Shown here: piece after piece, positions 25,034-34,525 of the stretch
Layout: the number at the start of each line of letters is the position of its first letter
Position numbering within the stretch: position 1 is the first letter of the stretch
Assembly (NCBI RefSeq): GCF_000337475.1
Contig: NZ_AOIT01000065.1
Span: forward strand, 50,045 to 114,044
Direction: 5' to 3'
Source: Natrinema limicola JCM 13563
GTDB lineage: Archaea; Halobacteriota; Halobacteria; Halobacteriales; Natrialbaceae
Length of the DNA stretch: 64,000 nucleotides
Program-made: the position numbers and the translations under genes
The notes under the pieces: model-generated
Seen by the model: the letters and a program-made list of their open reading frames with translations, nothing else
Database searches by the model: none
Told to the model about the DNA's origin: nothing

Positions 25034-25963
25034 ATGGCCCCACCAGCAATTCGCGTCGAGAATCTCGTCAAGCGTTTCGGTGATCTTACCGCCGTGGGTG
25101 GTATTTCCTTCCAAGTCGATGAGGGAGAATCGTTTGGGTTTCTCGGCCCGAACGGGGCGGGAAAGTCGACGACGATCCGGATGGTAACCGGTGTTCTGCG
25201 ACCCGATGCGGGAGCCGCTCGAATTGCTGGATACGACGTCCGTACCGATACCGATGCGGCAAAGTCCGAAATCGGAATCGTCCCTGAACAGTTCAACGCG
25301 TATCCGGACTTGACAGCCTGGAAAAACGTGATGCTCGCGGGCGAACTGTACGGGATTCCACGGCAAACACGGAAGTCACGGGGGACGGAACTGCTGCGCT
25401 CGTTTGGGTTGTTCGAACGGCGGCATACCCTTGCAACGAACTTCAGTAAAGGGATGAAACAGCGGCTGATGTTGACGATGGCGCTATTGCATGATCCTGC
25501 GGTTCTCTTCTTGGACGAACCGATTACAGGGCTCGACGTCGAGAGCCAACACCTCATCCGGGAGCGGATAGCGGAATTAAACCGGGAGGGACGAACAGTG
25601 TTCTTGACCACACATAATATCGCGGAAGCTGATCGGTTGTGTGATAGAGTTGCGATCATCAACCGTGGCGAAATCGCTGCCATCGATACGCCAGACGCAC
25701 TGAAACAAACGATTGAGCGGACCCGTGCTGTGGAGGTGAGTTTCAATGAGGAGGTTACGTTGGACACGTTGGCCGCGTTCAGTACAGTCGACGCCGTAGA
25801 AAAGCGCGGTGATACTATACGTCTCATGACGCCTGACCCCGATACAGTCATCAAAGCTGTAGTGAACTTCGCACAGGAAGAGAACCTCACACTCCGGTCG
25901 TTACAGACGCTTGGCCCGAGTCTCGAAGACGCGTTTACTGCCCTTACGGAGGCGCGTCAATGA
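25034..25963 (+). CDS. ABC-2 type exporter ATPase
   Basis: 309 residues. Walker A is GPNGAGKSTT (near 40), the Q-loop VPEQ, the signature FSKGMKQR (near 138), Walker B VLFLDEP and the switch TTHN. A C-terminal DUF4162-like domain follows (about 220-309), typical of drug or polysaccharide exporter ATPases. Its stop overlaps the permease ATG (ATGA). GC is slightly lower than in the acx genes. Substrate unknown. Confidence 0.9.
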   Translation: MAPPAIRVENLVKRFGDLTAVGGISFQVDEGESFGFLGPNGAGKSTTIRMVTGVLRPDAGAARIAGYDVRTDTDAAKSEIGIVPEQFNAYPDLTAWKNVMLAGELYGIPRQTRKSRGTELLRSFGLFERRHTLATNFSKGMKQRLMLTMALLHDPAVLFLDEPITGLDVESQHLIRERIAELNREGRTVFLTTHNIAEADRLCDRVAIINRGEIAAIDTPDALKQTIERTRAVEVSFNEEVTLDTLAAFSTVDAVEKRGDTIRLMTPDPDTVIKAVVNFAQEENLTLRSLQTLGPSLEDAFTALTEARQ

Positions 25964-26688
25964 GAGTCCGTCGGGTGCTGGCCATAGCGAAAAAAGATAT
26001 CCGGATTTACTACACCAAAGGACCAGTTCTCATCTCCGGTCTCCTCCTCCCAGTATTCTTCTTTCTCGCCTTCACTATGGGACGGGAGATGGCCGGAACG
26101 CAACTCGTCGCGGGTCTCATCGGGATGACGCTCTGGTTTACCGCCACATCAATCTCGCCGGTCATCGCACCGTGGGAGACCCGTGACGGCACGTTGGAAC
26201 GGCTCGTTTCTGCTCCGATCACAGTCGTCGAAATCCTCCTCGGTGATATCGTCGCATCTGCCACCATCAGCGTCAGTATTACTGGCGTCGCGACAGCAAT
26301 ACTCGCTCTCGTTCTCGACGTCTCGATCGCAAATCCCGTTCTCCTCGGTGTTGGATTGATTCTTGCAGCGATCGGATTCTCGGCGCTTGGTGTCTTGCTC
26401 GCTGCTGTCCCGACAGATCAGACGTCGAACGTCATGATGCTGGCAACCCTGGTCAAGTTCTCGATTATTTTCGTCAGCGGTATCTTTGTGCCTGTCGCGG
26501 ACCTCCCCTCGTGGGGTCGTGTGGTCGCTTACGGGTCACCACTCACCTATCTTGTCCAAACGACGAAATACGGGCTTGGAACCGGTGACAGCGCGATCAT
26601 CTGGCTCGTGGGGCTTCTCTTCTTTTTCATCATCACCTTCAGTCTTGCAGTCTGGGTTCACCGAAAAACCCTTCCGAAACGGCTGTAA
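25960..26688 (+). CDS. ABC-2 type exporter permease
   Basis: 242 residues with about six transmembrane helices. ABC-2 family features include PWETRDGTLERLVSAPIT, a coupling-helix region, and VSGIFVPVADLPSWGRVVAYGSPLTYLV near the C-terminus. It forms the membrane part with the coupled ATPase. It could export a drug, lipid or other hydrophobic compound. The divergent acx operon hints at solvent tolerance but does not prove it. Confidence 0.88.
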   Translation: MRVRRVLAIAKKDIRIYYTKGPVLISGLLLPVFFFLAFTMGREMAGTQLVAGLIGMTLWFTATSISPVIAPWETRDGTLERLVSAPITVVEILLGDIVASATISVSITGVATAILALVLDVSIANPVLLGVGLILAAIGFSALGVLLAAVPTDQTSNVMMLATLVKFSIIFVSGIFVPVADLPSWGRVVAYGSPLTYLVQTTKYGLGTGDSAIIWLVGLLFFFIITFSLAVWVHRKTLPKRL

Positions 26689-26958
26689 CCACGGTAAAGG
26701 CTTGCTCTCGAGGCAGTTCACGAGTCGGTAGAACAACCGCACCGAGGACGTCGTCATGTGACGTAGGCCAATCAGTCGATACGCGGACTCGATTCGGAGT
26801 CTCGCTCGAGGAACGGCAACAGGCTAGTCGCCCAGACAGACTGGACGTTGTCGGTCAGTTCCGCTCAGCTACACCAAACGCAGAAAAAGAGAAGCTGTGG
26901 CTGCTAGGCAGTATATCCGACACAACGGCTATATCTCAGGCCCCAGTCATGAGAGTGA

Positions 26959-27567
26959 ATGTCCACACGTGAACCGTTCGGTCAATCTGGCCGTCTTCTG
27001 GCCAGCGTCGCCCTCCTCCTCGCGCTCGTCGGACTCCTGTCATGGACCGGCACAGCCGCTGTTGAACCGCTAGAAAGCACGTACCCAGACGAAGCCGACG
27101 TGACGCCGGATCGCGAATCCCACATCGGAAACCGCGTCGTGCTTGACGGTGCCGTCGTCGAGACCGACCCCCTCGTGATCGCAACACAGTCGAACGGGAA
27201 CGGCAGGTTCACCATCGTCCGGACCGCCGACACCCTCGAGCGGTCTGCCGGCCCCCTCGAGACAGGCGATCGCGTGACAGTGTTCGGAACGCTCGAGGAT
27301 GCGTCGACGCTCGACGCGGAGCGAACGGTCTCCACTGCCCTGTGGGAATCACTTTACATGGTCGTCATCTCATTCGTCGGCGGGTGCTGGGTTCTCGCAC
27401 GGCTCATCCGTGGCTGGCGCATTGATTGGGGCCGGTATGCGCTCGTTCCCCGACCCACAGCGCCGACGAACGGTGGCGAATCCGGCGTCGATTCCGGTCG
27501 GTCACAAGGCGATGGCACATCGGCTGACAGCTCGAGCGAGCGACATCGAGAACAGCGTGATCGGTGA
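26959..27567 (+). CDS. Membrane-anchored protein with a small extracytoplasmic (OB-like) domain
   Basis: 202 residues. A hydrophobic helix at about 11-32, an extracytoplasmic beta-rich region at 40-125 (IGNRVVLDGAVVETDPLVIA, GDRVTVFGTL), and a second helix at about 133-152 followed by a polar tail. The middle region has the look of an OB-like nucleic-acid- or metal-binding barrel, but no family is certain. Its TGA overlaps the next ATG. Function unknown. Confidence 0.65.
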   Translation: MSTREPFGQSGRLLASVALLLALVGLLSWTGTAAVEPLESTYPDEADVTPDRESHIGNRVVLDGAVVETDPLVIATQSNGNGRFTIVRTADTLERSAGPLETGDRVTVFGTLEDASTLDAERTVSTALWESLYMVVISFVGGCWVLARLIRGWRIDWGRYALVPRPTAPTNGGESGVDSGRSQGDGTSADSSSERHREQRDR

Positions 27568-28076
27568 TGCCCGATCTCCTCACACACGTACTGGTCGGCT
27601 ACAGCATCGGAACGCTGCTCGCAGTTCGATATGAGCGAGTTCGAGCGGCACAGGTCACCCTCGTGATGGTCGGTGCGCTGTCCCCGGATTTCAGAAAGAT
27701 TGCACCCGTGATCCCAACTGGTCCTCTCGAGTTGGTAACCGGCGGCCCGATTTCGTGGACGCCGTTACACACACTCGGTGGGAGCGTGCTCGTCGTCCTC
27801 TTGGGATCGCTGTTGGTCGCACCCGACTATCGACGACAGACGATTGTACTGACTGCTATCGGCGCAGCCTCTCACCACGTCCTCGATGTCGCGTTGCTCA
27901 CGGCGACCGGCGACGCGTACGCCGTTTTCTTCCCGATCAGTGCGTATCGGCCACCGTCTCCGGATCTGTATCTCAGTACTGATCGGTGGCCTGCAGCCGT
28001 TGCAGGCGTCCTCGCAATCGGTTCGTGGGCCGTCCGACGAGACAGTACGACGGAGACGTTGCGACCCTCGGACTGA
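27567..28076 (+). CDS. YdjM/YbcI-type membrane-bound metal-dependent hydrolase
   Basis: 169 residues from the ATG that overlaps the upstream stop. The N-terminus MPDLLTHVLVGYSIGTLL, followed by GALSPDFRK, is the signature of the YbcI/YdjM (DUF457) family, and a HTLGGS and AASHHVLDVAL follow. His and Asp residues sit at helix ends as putative metal ligands. About four helices. Physiological substrate unknown; some relatives are linked to stress. Confidence 0.75.
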   Translation: MPDLLTHVLVGYSIGTLLAVRYERVRAAQVTLVMVGALSPDFRKIAPVIPTGPLELVTGGPISWTPLHTLGGSVLVVLLGSLLVAPDYRRQTIVLTAIGAASHHVLDVALLTATGDAYAVFFPISAYRPPSPDLYLSTDRWPAAVAGVLAIGSWAVRRDSTTETLRPSD

Positions 28077-28279
28077 ACACGGCTCTGGACGAAATTAGAC
28101 ACCGGATATCGTGTAACACTGTGGTACTGGTCAGCAATATTGCTCGCTATCGATAGCGAGTAGACCCACACCGGATGACCAACCGCGATACGAAATCCGA
28201 AATCGGCGTCGAGGCTGACCCGACTCACCACGACGTCGTCGTACGTGCCCTCGAGTTCTCGATGGCGGAAGGCTTCAAC

Positions 28280-29167
28280 CTAGTCTTTTTCTTTCCACTC
28301 GCCGAGTTCGCGCGGGTCGACGTGGACGAATACATCGTCGACCTCGGGGATATCACGGATGTCCGCCGCGATCGTCGACTCGATGTCGTGCGCTTGCTGA
28401 AGCGTCAGGTCGCTCTCGACCTCGATATGCAAGCTGACGTCGACTTCCGGGCCGACGTAGTGGGCGACGACATCGTGGGCACCGTGAACGTCCGGATGAG
28501 CGAGCGCCCGCTCGCGTATCTCCTCGCGGAGTTCAGGTGGCGGCGCTGCACCGACGAGATAGTCGATGTTCTCGCTGACGATGTCATAGCCCGTATAGAG
28601 GATCCCCAGCGCGACCACGGCACCGGCCAACGGATCGAGGAGCGGGAAGCCTGCGGCGGCCCCCAAAACGCCCACAAGCGCCGCAGCTGCAGTGAGGATG
28701 TCGTTGCGGTTGTCGAGTGCCGTCGCGGTCGTCGCTGGTGAGTTGTATGCCTCGGCAACCCGCAGACAGTACCGGTAGAGCCCGTACTTCGCCACCGCAC
28801 TCGAGACGAGCACACCGACCGCCCACGGACCAGCAACTACGGCATAGTCGCCCGCGACGAGCGTCGTAATCGATCGATAGAGGACGGTGCCGCCCGCAGC
28901 GAGGACGCCGGCGGCAACGAACAGCGAGACGAACGGCTCGATTCGCTCGTGGCCATGCGGGTGTTCGAAATCCGGGGGTTGGGTGGTAACGTACAGCCCA
29001 GCGAGCACGACGACGCTGTAGACCGCGTCGGAAATGCTGTTGACCGCTTCCGAGCCGACGGCGTAACTCCCGGTCGTCCACCACACTGTCCCCTTGGCAA
29101 CGGCTAGCAAGAAATTCACCGCAAGGACGACGACCCCGACGCGTCGAACAGCATCTCGTCGGTCCAT
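28280..29167 (-). CDS. Cation diffusion facilitator, N-D-D-D site (possible Mn exporter)
   Basis: 295 residues, six helices plus a C-terminal cytoplasmic domain (ALAHPDVHGAHDVV; HVDPRE). Zinc CDFs carry D/H-x3-D in helices 2 and 5. Here helix 2 reads VNSISDAV and helix 5 LDNRNDILTA, giving Asn, Asp, Asp, Asp. This N-D-D-D set matches that described for manganese CDFs such as pneumococcal MntE. Manganese or iron export is therefore more likely than zinc. The gene stands alone on the reverse strand. Confidence 0.85.
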   Translation of the reverse strand: MDRRDAVRRVGVVVLAVNFLLAVAKGTVWWTTGSYAVGSEAVNSISDAVYSVVVLAGLYVTTQPPDFEHPHGHERIEPFVSLFVAAGVLAAGGTVLYRSITTLVAGDYAVVAGPWAVGVLVSSAVAKYGLYRYCLRVAEAYNSPATTATALDNRNDILTAAAALVGVLGAAAGFPLLDPLAGAVVALGILYTGYDIVSENIDYLVGAAPPPELREEIRERALAHPDVHGAHDVVAHYVGPEVDVSLHIEVESDLTLQQAHDIESTIAADIRDIPEVDDVFVHVDPRELGEWKEKD

Positions 29168-29466
29168 CGACTGGTGATTCCGCAGGGGTGCCGATAGTGC
29201 TTTTGCTACCAGTGGGGTCCAGTAACGGCCTCGGTACTGTCCACGCTCATGCCGAATTTGAGCAGGGATGTCGTCTCCTTCCTGCTACCGTACGTTCGGT
29301 ATCGATCTGCTCGCTGCTCATATTCATCGAGACTGAACTAGTCTTGAAAAGTACAGTCTGCCATCATGCTCTTGATGGTGAGAGACGGTCCAAAACAGGA
29401 ACGGAAACGCCTAAACTCGAATATGAATGTAAGTACCTCGAGCGAAGCAAAACACCGAGACGATAC

Positions 29467-29580
29467 TGATACTGCCGGACAGAACGACGTGACGATCGGT
29501 CGCGCTGCTGCGGCCGTCGCCGGTGGAGACGGCCGCGAATCCGCGACCGACTTCGTATTGACTGCTGTCCGACAGTATGA
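29467..29580. repeat. Palindromic repeat, family A copy 3
   Basis: A 114-bp copy, nearly identical to those at 12346 and 63044. Its ends are TGATACTGCCGGACAG and CTGTCCGACAGTATGA. Inner arms GCGGCCGTC / GACGGCCGC are intact. The six bases before it (CGATAC) partly repeat its own left end. Confidence 0.9.
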
Positions 29581-29790
29581 ATTCTGGATACAATCGGACG
29601 AACAGGAGTGAGACGGGGGAATTTCCGAATCGGTAGATTTCGTTTCTGTGATGAGTATGGGATGGAGGATAGAGTGCGGTTTCGATAGAGCCCCAACCCT
29701 AGAGACACGATCTAGAAACCGGTTTGTCAGGGTGCTGGCGCTCGTCAACACCGGTTTGCAATTCCGAAACGGAGTCCATGACGGCACATT

Positions 29791-29806
29791 CATAAATTAG
29801 TATACA
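29791..29806 (+). promoter_or_regulatory. TATA-type promoter of the alcohol dehydrogenase
   Basis: CATAAATTAGTATACA lies 24-39 bases before the dehydrogenase ATG. This is the usual distance for a nearly leaderless haloarchaeal transcript. Confidence 0.4.
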
Positions 29807-29829
29807 TAACGCTTAACAACCATTGTTGC

Positions 29830-30912
29830 ATGGTAACAGTTGTGATGCAAGCAGTACTGCTAGAAGAGTTCCAAGAACCGCTGACCGTCCAAGACGTCGA
29901 ACGCCCTGAACCGGAACCGGATGGTGCCGTTGCCGAAGTCATCGGCTGTGGCATCTGCCGATCCGACTGGCATTGCTGGCAGGGTGACTGGGACTGGTTC
30001 GGCTACCGACCCGACCCCCCACATGTTCTCGGCCACGAACCAACCGGGCGTATTGTCGCCGTCGGCGAAGACGTCGAAAACATTGAAGAGGGACAGGAGG
30101 TCGCCATCCCGTTTAATTTCGCCTGCGGGACGTGTGACCTCTGTCGAAACGGCCGAGAGAACATCTGTGAAAACCACATCGGCCTCGGGTTCATGAACGA
30201 GGCACCCGGGGCATTCGCCGAAGAAGTTCACATCCCCAACGCGGACATCAACGCCGTTCCGCTGCCGGACGGCATCGACGCTGAAGCGGCCGCCGGGATG
30301 GGCTGTCGGTTCATGACGTCCTTCCACGCAATGGCTCACCGGGCACCAGTACGCGCCGGTGACGATGTCGTCATCCACGGCTGTGGCGGTATCGGGCTGT
30401 CGGCAGTCCACATCGCAAACGCCCTCGGAGCGAACGTCATCGGTGTCGACCTCATGGACGAAAAACTGGACCGAGCAGAAGATCTCGGTGCCGTTGCCAC
30501 CGTCAATGCAGCGGATGTCGACGACCCTGCTGCTGAGGTCAGAGATATTACGAACGGCGGAGCGGACGTTTCTGCGGACGCACTCGGTATCGAAACAACG
30601 TGCCAGAACGCAGTAAACTCGCTCCGGAAGGGCGGAACACACGTCCAGATCGGGCTGACGACCAGCGATGAAGCGGGCATGATTCCACTTCCGACTGACG
30701 AGTTCGTCGCCAAGGAAATCGAGTTCAAGGGATCGCTCGGGCTCCAGCCATCGCGGTACAGCGAGATGCTCGACATGGTCGAATCCAGCAAGCTGGATCC
30801 GACAGCACTGGTCGAAGAAACAGTCGACATCCACGAGGTGCCCGACGAACTGGCCGCAATGAGCGATTACAACACGATCGGCATTCCCGTCTGCAACGAG
30901 TTCAGCAGTTGA
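29830..30912 (+). CDS. Zinc-dependent medium-chain alcohol dehydrogenase
   Basis: 360 residues; an internal ATG at 29845 would shorten it by five. The catalytic zinc ligands are Cys43 (CGICRSDWH) and His69-Glu70 (GHEPTG). The structural zinc loop CGTCDLCRNGRENIC is complete. The coenzyme motif is IHGCGGIGLSAVHIA, followed by an acidic VDLMDEK that favours NAD. It oxidises or reduces small alcohols, aldehydes or ketones. A 2-propanol/acetone role would fit the acx locus 5 kb away, but other substrates are equally possible from sequence. Confidence 0.88.
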   Translation: MVTVVMQAVLLEEFQEPLTVQDVERPEPEPDGAVAEVIGCGICRSDWHCWQGDWDWFGYRPDPPHVLGHEPTGRIVAVGEDVENIEEGQEVAIPFNFACGTCDLCRNGRENICENHIGLGFMNEAPGAFAEEVHIPNADINAVPLPDGIDAEAAAGMGCRFMTSFHAMAHRAPVRAGDDVVIHGCGGIGLSAVHIANALGANVIGVDLMDEKLDRAEDLGAVATVNAADVDDPAAEVRDITNGGADVSADALGIETTCQNAVNSLRKGGTHVQIGLTTSDEAGMIPLPTDEFVAKEIEFKGSLGLQPSRYSEMLDMVESSKLDPTALVEETVDIHEVPDELAAMSDYNTIGIPVCNEFSS

Positions 30913-31249
30913 TCCTCCGGCCACTTCCACCACTTTTTCGACAAGCGTGTGTGACAGTCGCGGACACGTGTCAGCGACCGCTCGAGCGTGCCACCCAGCT
31001 GCAGCCAACGAACGGATGAACGATCACGTGCAGTCGATTCAGCGCTGGTGTCGCAACTCCTCGAGCGTATCGATGTCCCTTGACACCCGGATCGTCAGTC
31101 GTAAGACAGGTACTATCGTCGCTTTCGATCAGGACGGGGCGACGGCCGACGTCGCCGTCGACGGCGAGAAGCGCGTCGAAGGGATGCGCGAGAAGTTCCC
31201 TGACTCGAGCCGAGTTCAGACGTTTCCAACGCTCGAGCGCCAATCAGGA
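30913..31249. other. Gap between convergent ADH and GH15 genes
   Basis: 337 bases. Frames cross both strands, including a reverse frame with HPFDALLAVDGD, which faintly recalls the N-terminus of a trehalose-phosphate phosphatase. No full motif is present, so I do not call a gene. It might be a decayed one. Confidence 0.3.
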
Positions 31250-33130
31250 TCACTCGTCAGGAACCACGGCCGGATCACCGAGTCGAATCCCCATCGGGTC
31301 CGGTCCGGGCAGTTCGTGGCCGTGGACGTAGCCGAGGTACAGCGCGCTATTGACGATTCCAATGTGGCTGAACGCCTGTGGGTAGTTCCCGAGTTGTGCG
31401 CCAGTCTCGGGATCGATCTCCTCTGCGACGAGCCCCAGCGGATTCAGATACTCGAGCAGTGACTCGAACCGTGACCGGGCGTCCTCGACACGCCCGGAGA
31501 GTGCGAGTGCGTTGACGAACCAGCACGAACAGAGGACGAACGCGCCTTCGTTGCCAGGGAGCCCATCATCACCGTGGTAGCGAGCCACGAAGATGTCGTC
31601 CGTAACCAATCGCTCGTCGATCGCATCGATCGTCCCCTGAACGCGCTCGTCGTCGAAGGGCAAAAAGCCGACGACCGGTAGCAAAAGCGCCGTCGCATCG
31701 AGCACGCTCGTTCCGTAGGACTGGACAAACGCGCCGATCTCCTCGTCGTACCCGTTCTCGAGCACGTCCGCTCTGATCCGTTCGCGAGTCTCCTGCCAGC
31801 CCTCGAGCGGGGCATCCCGGTCGCGTTCACAAGCGAGTTCGATTCCGCGGTCGAGGGCGACCCAACACATCACTTTCGAATAGACGAAGTGTTTGTTCCC
31901 GCCGCGGACTTCCCAGATACCCGCATCGGGCTCGTCCCAGACGTCGCGGACGTAGTCGACGATGTCCCGAATTCGAACCCATTCGTCGTCGTTCAGTGCT
32001 CGACCACGCTGGCACATTTCATCGACGGCCAGCAGGAGCTCACCGTAGATATCGAGCTGTCGCTGCTGTGCTGCTTCGTTGCCGACCCGCACCGGCCGCG
32101 AGCCGCGATATCCCTCGAGGTGCTCGAGTTTCCGTTCTTCGAGGTCCGCCTCACCGTGAAGGCCATACAGCGGCTGGATTGTCTCTGGATCAGCCGTCTG
32201 ACAGAGATCGACGAACCACTCGAAATAGTCGATCGCTTCGGCGACGGTCCCGAGGTTCATCAGCGCCTGGACGGTGAACCCAGCGTCGCGAAGCCAATTG
32301 AACCGATAGTCCCAGTTGCGGACGCCGCCGATGTCCTCCGGCAGCGACGTGGTCGGTGCGGCGGCGATCGCACCCGATTCGGCGTGTGTCAGGAGCTTGA
32401 GAACGAGCTCCGAACGAACGACGTCGTCGTGCCAGGGCCCTTCGAATGCGCAGTCGTCGTCGGGACCGCAGTGATGTCCCCACTCGGTCCAATACTCGAT
32501 CGTTTCCTCCAACGCGGCGTCGGGGTCCGTGTTTGCGTCTTCGGCACCAGTACATCGGAGCAAGACCCACACCGTCTCGCCCGCCTCGAGCGAGAACTCG
32601 CCGGTGATTCGACCATCTTCGATCTCGAGGTCGACCGGGGTCTCGAGCAGTACCCGCTCGGCCTCGCTGGCGGCGAGCACACCGCCATCGACGGAGTCGA
32701 GCGTCGTCGCTGCGCGACCGTAGTCGAACTGCGGCTCGAGGTCGATTGCGAGGTCGACGGCTCCGTCCGTACAGGTGACTTTCCGGTAGAGGACTTTCTT
32801 CGGCTGGTCGACCTGTCCGGCCGGCGGCATGAAGTCGGTCAGCGTCGCTGTCCCGTCGGACGTGTGGAAGATCGTCTCGAGGACGTTCGTATCGTCGACG
32901 TACCGCCGGTTCGTCTCAAAACGGGTGGTCGGACCGATTCGGAACCGCCCCCCACGTTCGGCATCGAGGATCGCGGCGAGGATACTCGGCGACTCGAGGT
33001 GTGGAAAGGGGAACCAGTCGATCGAGCCGTTCGGTGCAACGAGCGCACACGTCTCGAGGTTGCCGATAACGCCGTAGGACTCGATCGGCAGGTATGCTTC
33101 GGGTTCAGGCATCGATATCACCTGCGACAC
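31250..33130 (-). CDS. Glycoside hydrolase family 15 protein (glucoamylase/trehalase type)
   Basis: 626 residues, with an alternative ATG at 33112. The N-terminal domain begins YLPIESYGVIGNLETCALV, the trehalase-like beta-sandwich of archaeal GH15. The (alpha/alpha)6 barrel starts near GVRNWDYRFNWLRDAGFTVQ. Candidate catalytic glutamates are in AGIWEVRGG (general acid) and GLVAEEIDPETG (general base). No signal peptide, so it acts in the cytoplasm on trehalose or malto-oligosaccharides. Haloarchaea use trehalose as a compatible solute, which fits. It stands alone. Confidence 0.88.
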   Translation of the reverse strand: MSQVISMPEPEAYLPIESYGVIGNLETCALVAPNGSIDWFPFPHLESPSILAAILDAERGGRFRIGPTTRFETNRRYVDDTNVLETIFHTSDGTATLTDFMPPAGQVDQPKKVLYRKVTCTDGAVDLAIDLEPQFDYGRAATTLDSVDGGVLAASEAERVLLETPVDLEIEDGRITGEFSLEAGETVWVLLRCTGAEDANTDPDAALEETIEYWTEWGHHCGPDDDCAFEGPWHDDVVRSELVLKLLTHAESGAIAAAPTTSLPEDIGGVRNWDYRFNWLRDAGFTVQALMNLGTVAEAIDYFEWFVDLCQTADPETIQPLYGLHGEADLEERKLEHLEGYRGSRPVRVGNEAAQQRQLDIYGELLLAVDEMCQRGRALNDDEWVRIRDIVDYVRDVWDEPDAGIWEVRGGNKHFVYSKVMCWVALDRGIELACERDRDAPLEGWQETRERIRADVLENGYDEEIGAFVQSYGTSVLDATALLLPVVGFLPFDDERVQGTIDAIDERLVTDDIFVARYHGDDGLPGNEGAFVLCSCWFVNALALSGRVEDARSRFESLLEYLNPLGLVAEEIDPETGAQLGNYPQAFSHIGIVNSALYLGYVHGHELPGPDPMGIRLGDPAVVPDE

Positions 33131-33307
33131 GGCTCGAGCTGTCGAACGTAGCGCAACCGAACGACGAGCCGGGGAACATGGTATCCTGTTCGAGGGCGAG
33201 CACGAAAAAGGCGAAGCACACGCGACGTGAGAGACAGATCATGCGAGGAGTAGCACAAGGGGAGACCGTTCTATTGTGGAGCGTACCTATCGCAATCAGA
33301 GACCACG

Positions 33308-34525
33308 CTATCCGCGACCGCCGGCCAGTCGATCTGACTCCGGCAAGGACCGTAATCGAAGCATCGAGAGCGTCCCGATCAACGGCCCGATAGCGAGCGG
33401 GATAAACGCCCACCGCCAGCCGACGGCACGCTGGACGACGGGAATGAGCTGAATCGACCCGATGGTGATCAGAAAGCCGATAGCAGTCTGCAGCGTCAGC
33501 GCGGAGCCGACGTAGCTATCGTCTGCGAGTTCAGAGATCGCCGCGGAGAACTGCGCGGAGTCCGCGACGATGAAAAAGCCCCAGACGAGCACGAAGGGGG
33601 CGACGACGGTCAGCGACGAACCGTAGACCACGCCAGCGAGCAGACACGCACCTCCGGAGACGATCATCGACACACTGGTGACGACGGATCTCCCGGCACG
33701 ATCCGCGGCCGATCCCGCGATCCACGCCCCGACACCGCCAATCGCGATCGTCCCGAACGCAAGCAGTGCCGCGTATCGCTCCGGGTTTGCCGTTCCGCTG
33801 GCCTCGAGGCTGGCGAGGAGATAGACCGGAATCCACGTCCAGACCGCGTAAAGCTCCCACATGTGGCCGAAGTAGCCAGTGTTTGCGAGGACGACGCCAC
33901 GGTCGGTGACGATGCGGCGGATCGCGCTTGGATCAAAGGGAGCCGTCTCAGGCTGGTGGGGGCCGTCCTCGTAGGCCAGTACGAGGAGGCCGCCGATCGC
34001 TGCGATGGCGGCCGTTCCGTAGAGGACGACTCGCGGCTGTCCGATCCCGCTGACAGCCCGAAGAAGGTGTGGCGAGGCAGAGCCGACGGTGAGTGCGCCG
34101 ACGAGGACGCCGATGGCGAGGCCCCGCCCCTTGACGAACCACGAGGCCATCATCTTCATCCCAGTCGGGTAGACGCCGGCCAGTGCGACGCCGGTGAGAA
34201 AGCGCAGGACGATCGCCGACACACCGCTCTCGACGACGCCAGCGATGAGGGCGGTCGCCGCCGCACCGGCAAACGCACAGCCTGCAAAGAGATATCGTGG
34301 TCGGATCACGTCGGCGATGGTGAGCGAAGCCGAGAGAAGCGCTCCGACGACGAATCCGAGTTGGACGGCATTGGTCAACCACGCCGTTTCGGCCGGCGTG
34401 AGATTCCACATCTCGGCCAATTCAGGTCCGACGGCACTCCCACTAAACCACAACGTCATCGCGAACAGTTCGGCAATTCCGACGAGAACAAGTGCGCGCC
34501 ACTTGGTACCAACAACCATTGACAT
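33308..34525 (-). CDS. MFS transporter
   Basis: 405 residues from the ATG at 34525, chosen because CGGGAG lies just upstream; a GTG four codons earlier is possible. Twelve hydrophobic helices in two bundles. MFS motifs include GVYPTGMKMMASWFVKGRG between helices 4 and 5, and GSAADRAGRSVV in the loop after helix 8. The family covers sugar, nitrate, drug and cyanate carriers. Nothing nearby fixes the substrate. Confidence 0.85.
   Translation of the reverse strand: MSMVVGTKWRALVLVGIAELFAMTLWFSGSAVGPELAEMWNLTPAETAWLTNAVQLGFVVGALLSASLTIADVIRPRYLFAGCAFAGAAATALIAGVVESGVSAIVLRFLTGVALAGVYPTGMKMMASWFVKGRGLAIGVLVGALTVGSASPHLLRAVSGIGQPRVVLYGTAAIAAIGGLLVLAYEDGPHQPETAPFDPSAIRRIVTDRGVVLANTGYFGHMWELYAVWTWIPVYLLASLEASGTANPERYAALLAFGTIAIGGVGAWIAGSAADRAGRSVVTSVSMIVSGGACLLAGVVYGSSLTVVAPFVLVWGFFIVADSAQFSAAISELADDSYVGSALTLQTAIGFLITIGSIQLIPVVQRAVGWRWAFIPLAIGPLIGTLSMLRLRSLPESDRLAGGRG

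Larger units (their letters stand above)
29168..29829. other. Intergenic stretch with a family A repeat
   Basis: 660 bases between divergent CDF and alcohol dehydrogenase genes. Apart from the A repeat at 29467-29580 and the dehydrogenase promoter near its right end, I see only short frames without family signatures. Confidence 0.45.

Noticed and set aside
30947-31245. Trehalose-phosphate phosphatase remnant
   Set aside because: Only one short stretch resembles the family start; no HAD motif can be followed in any frame.
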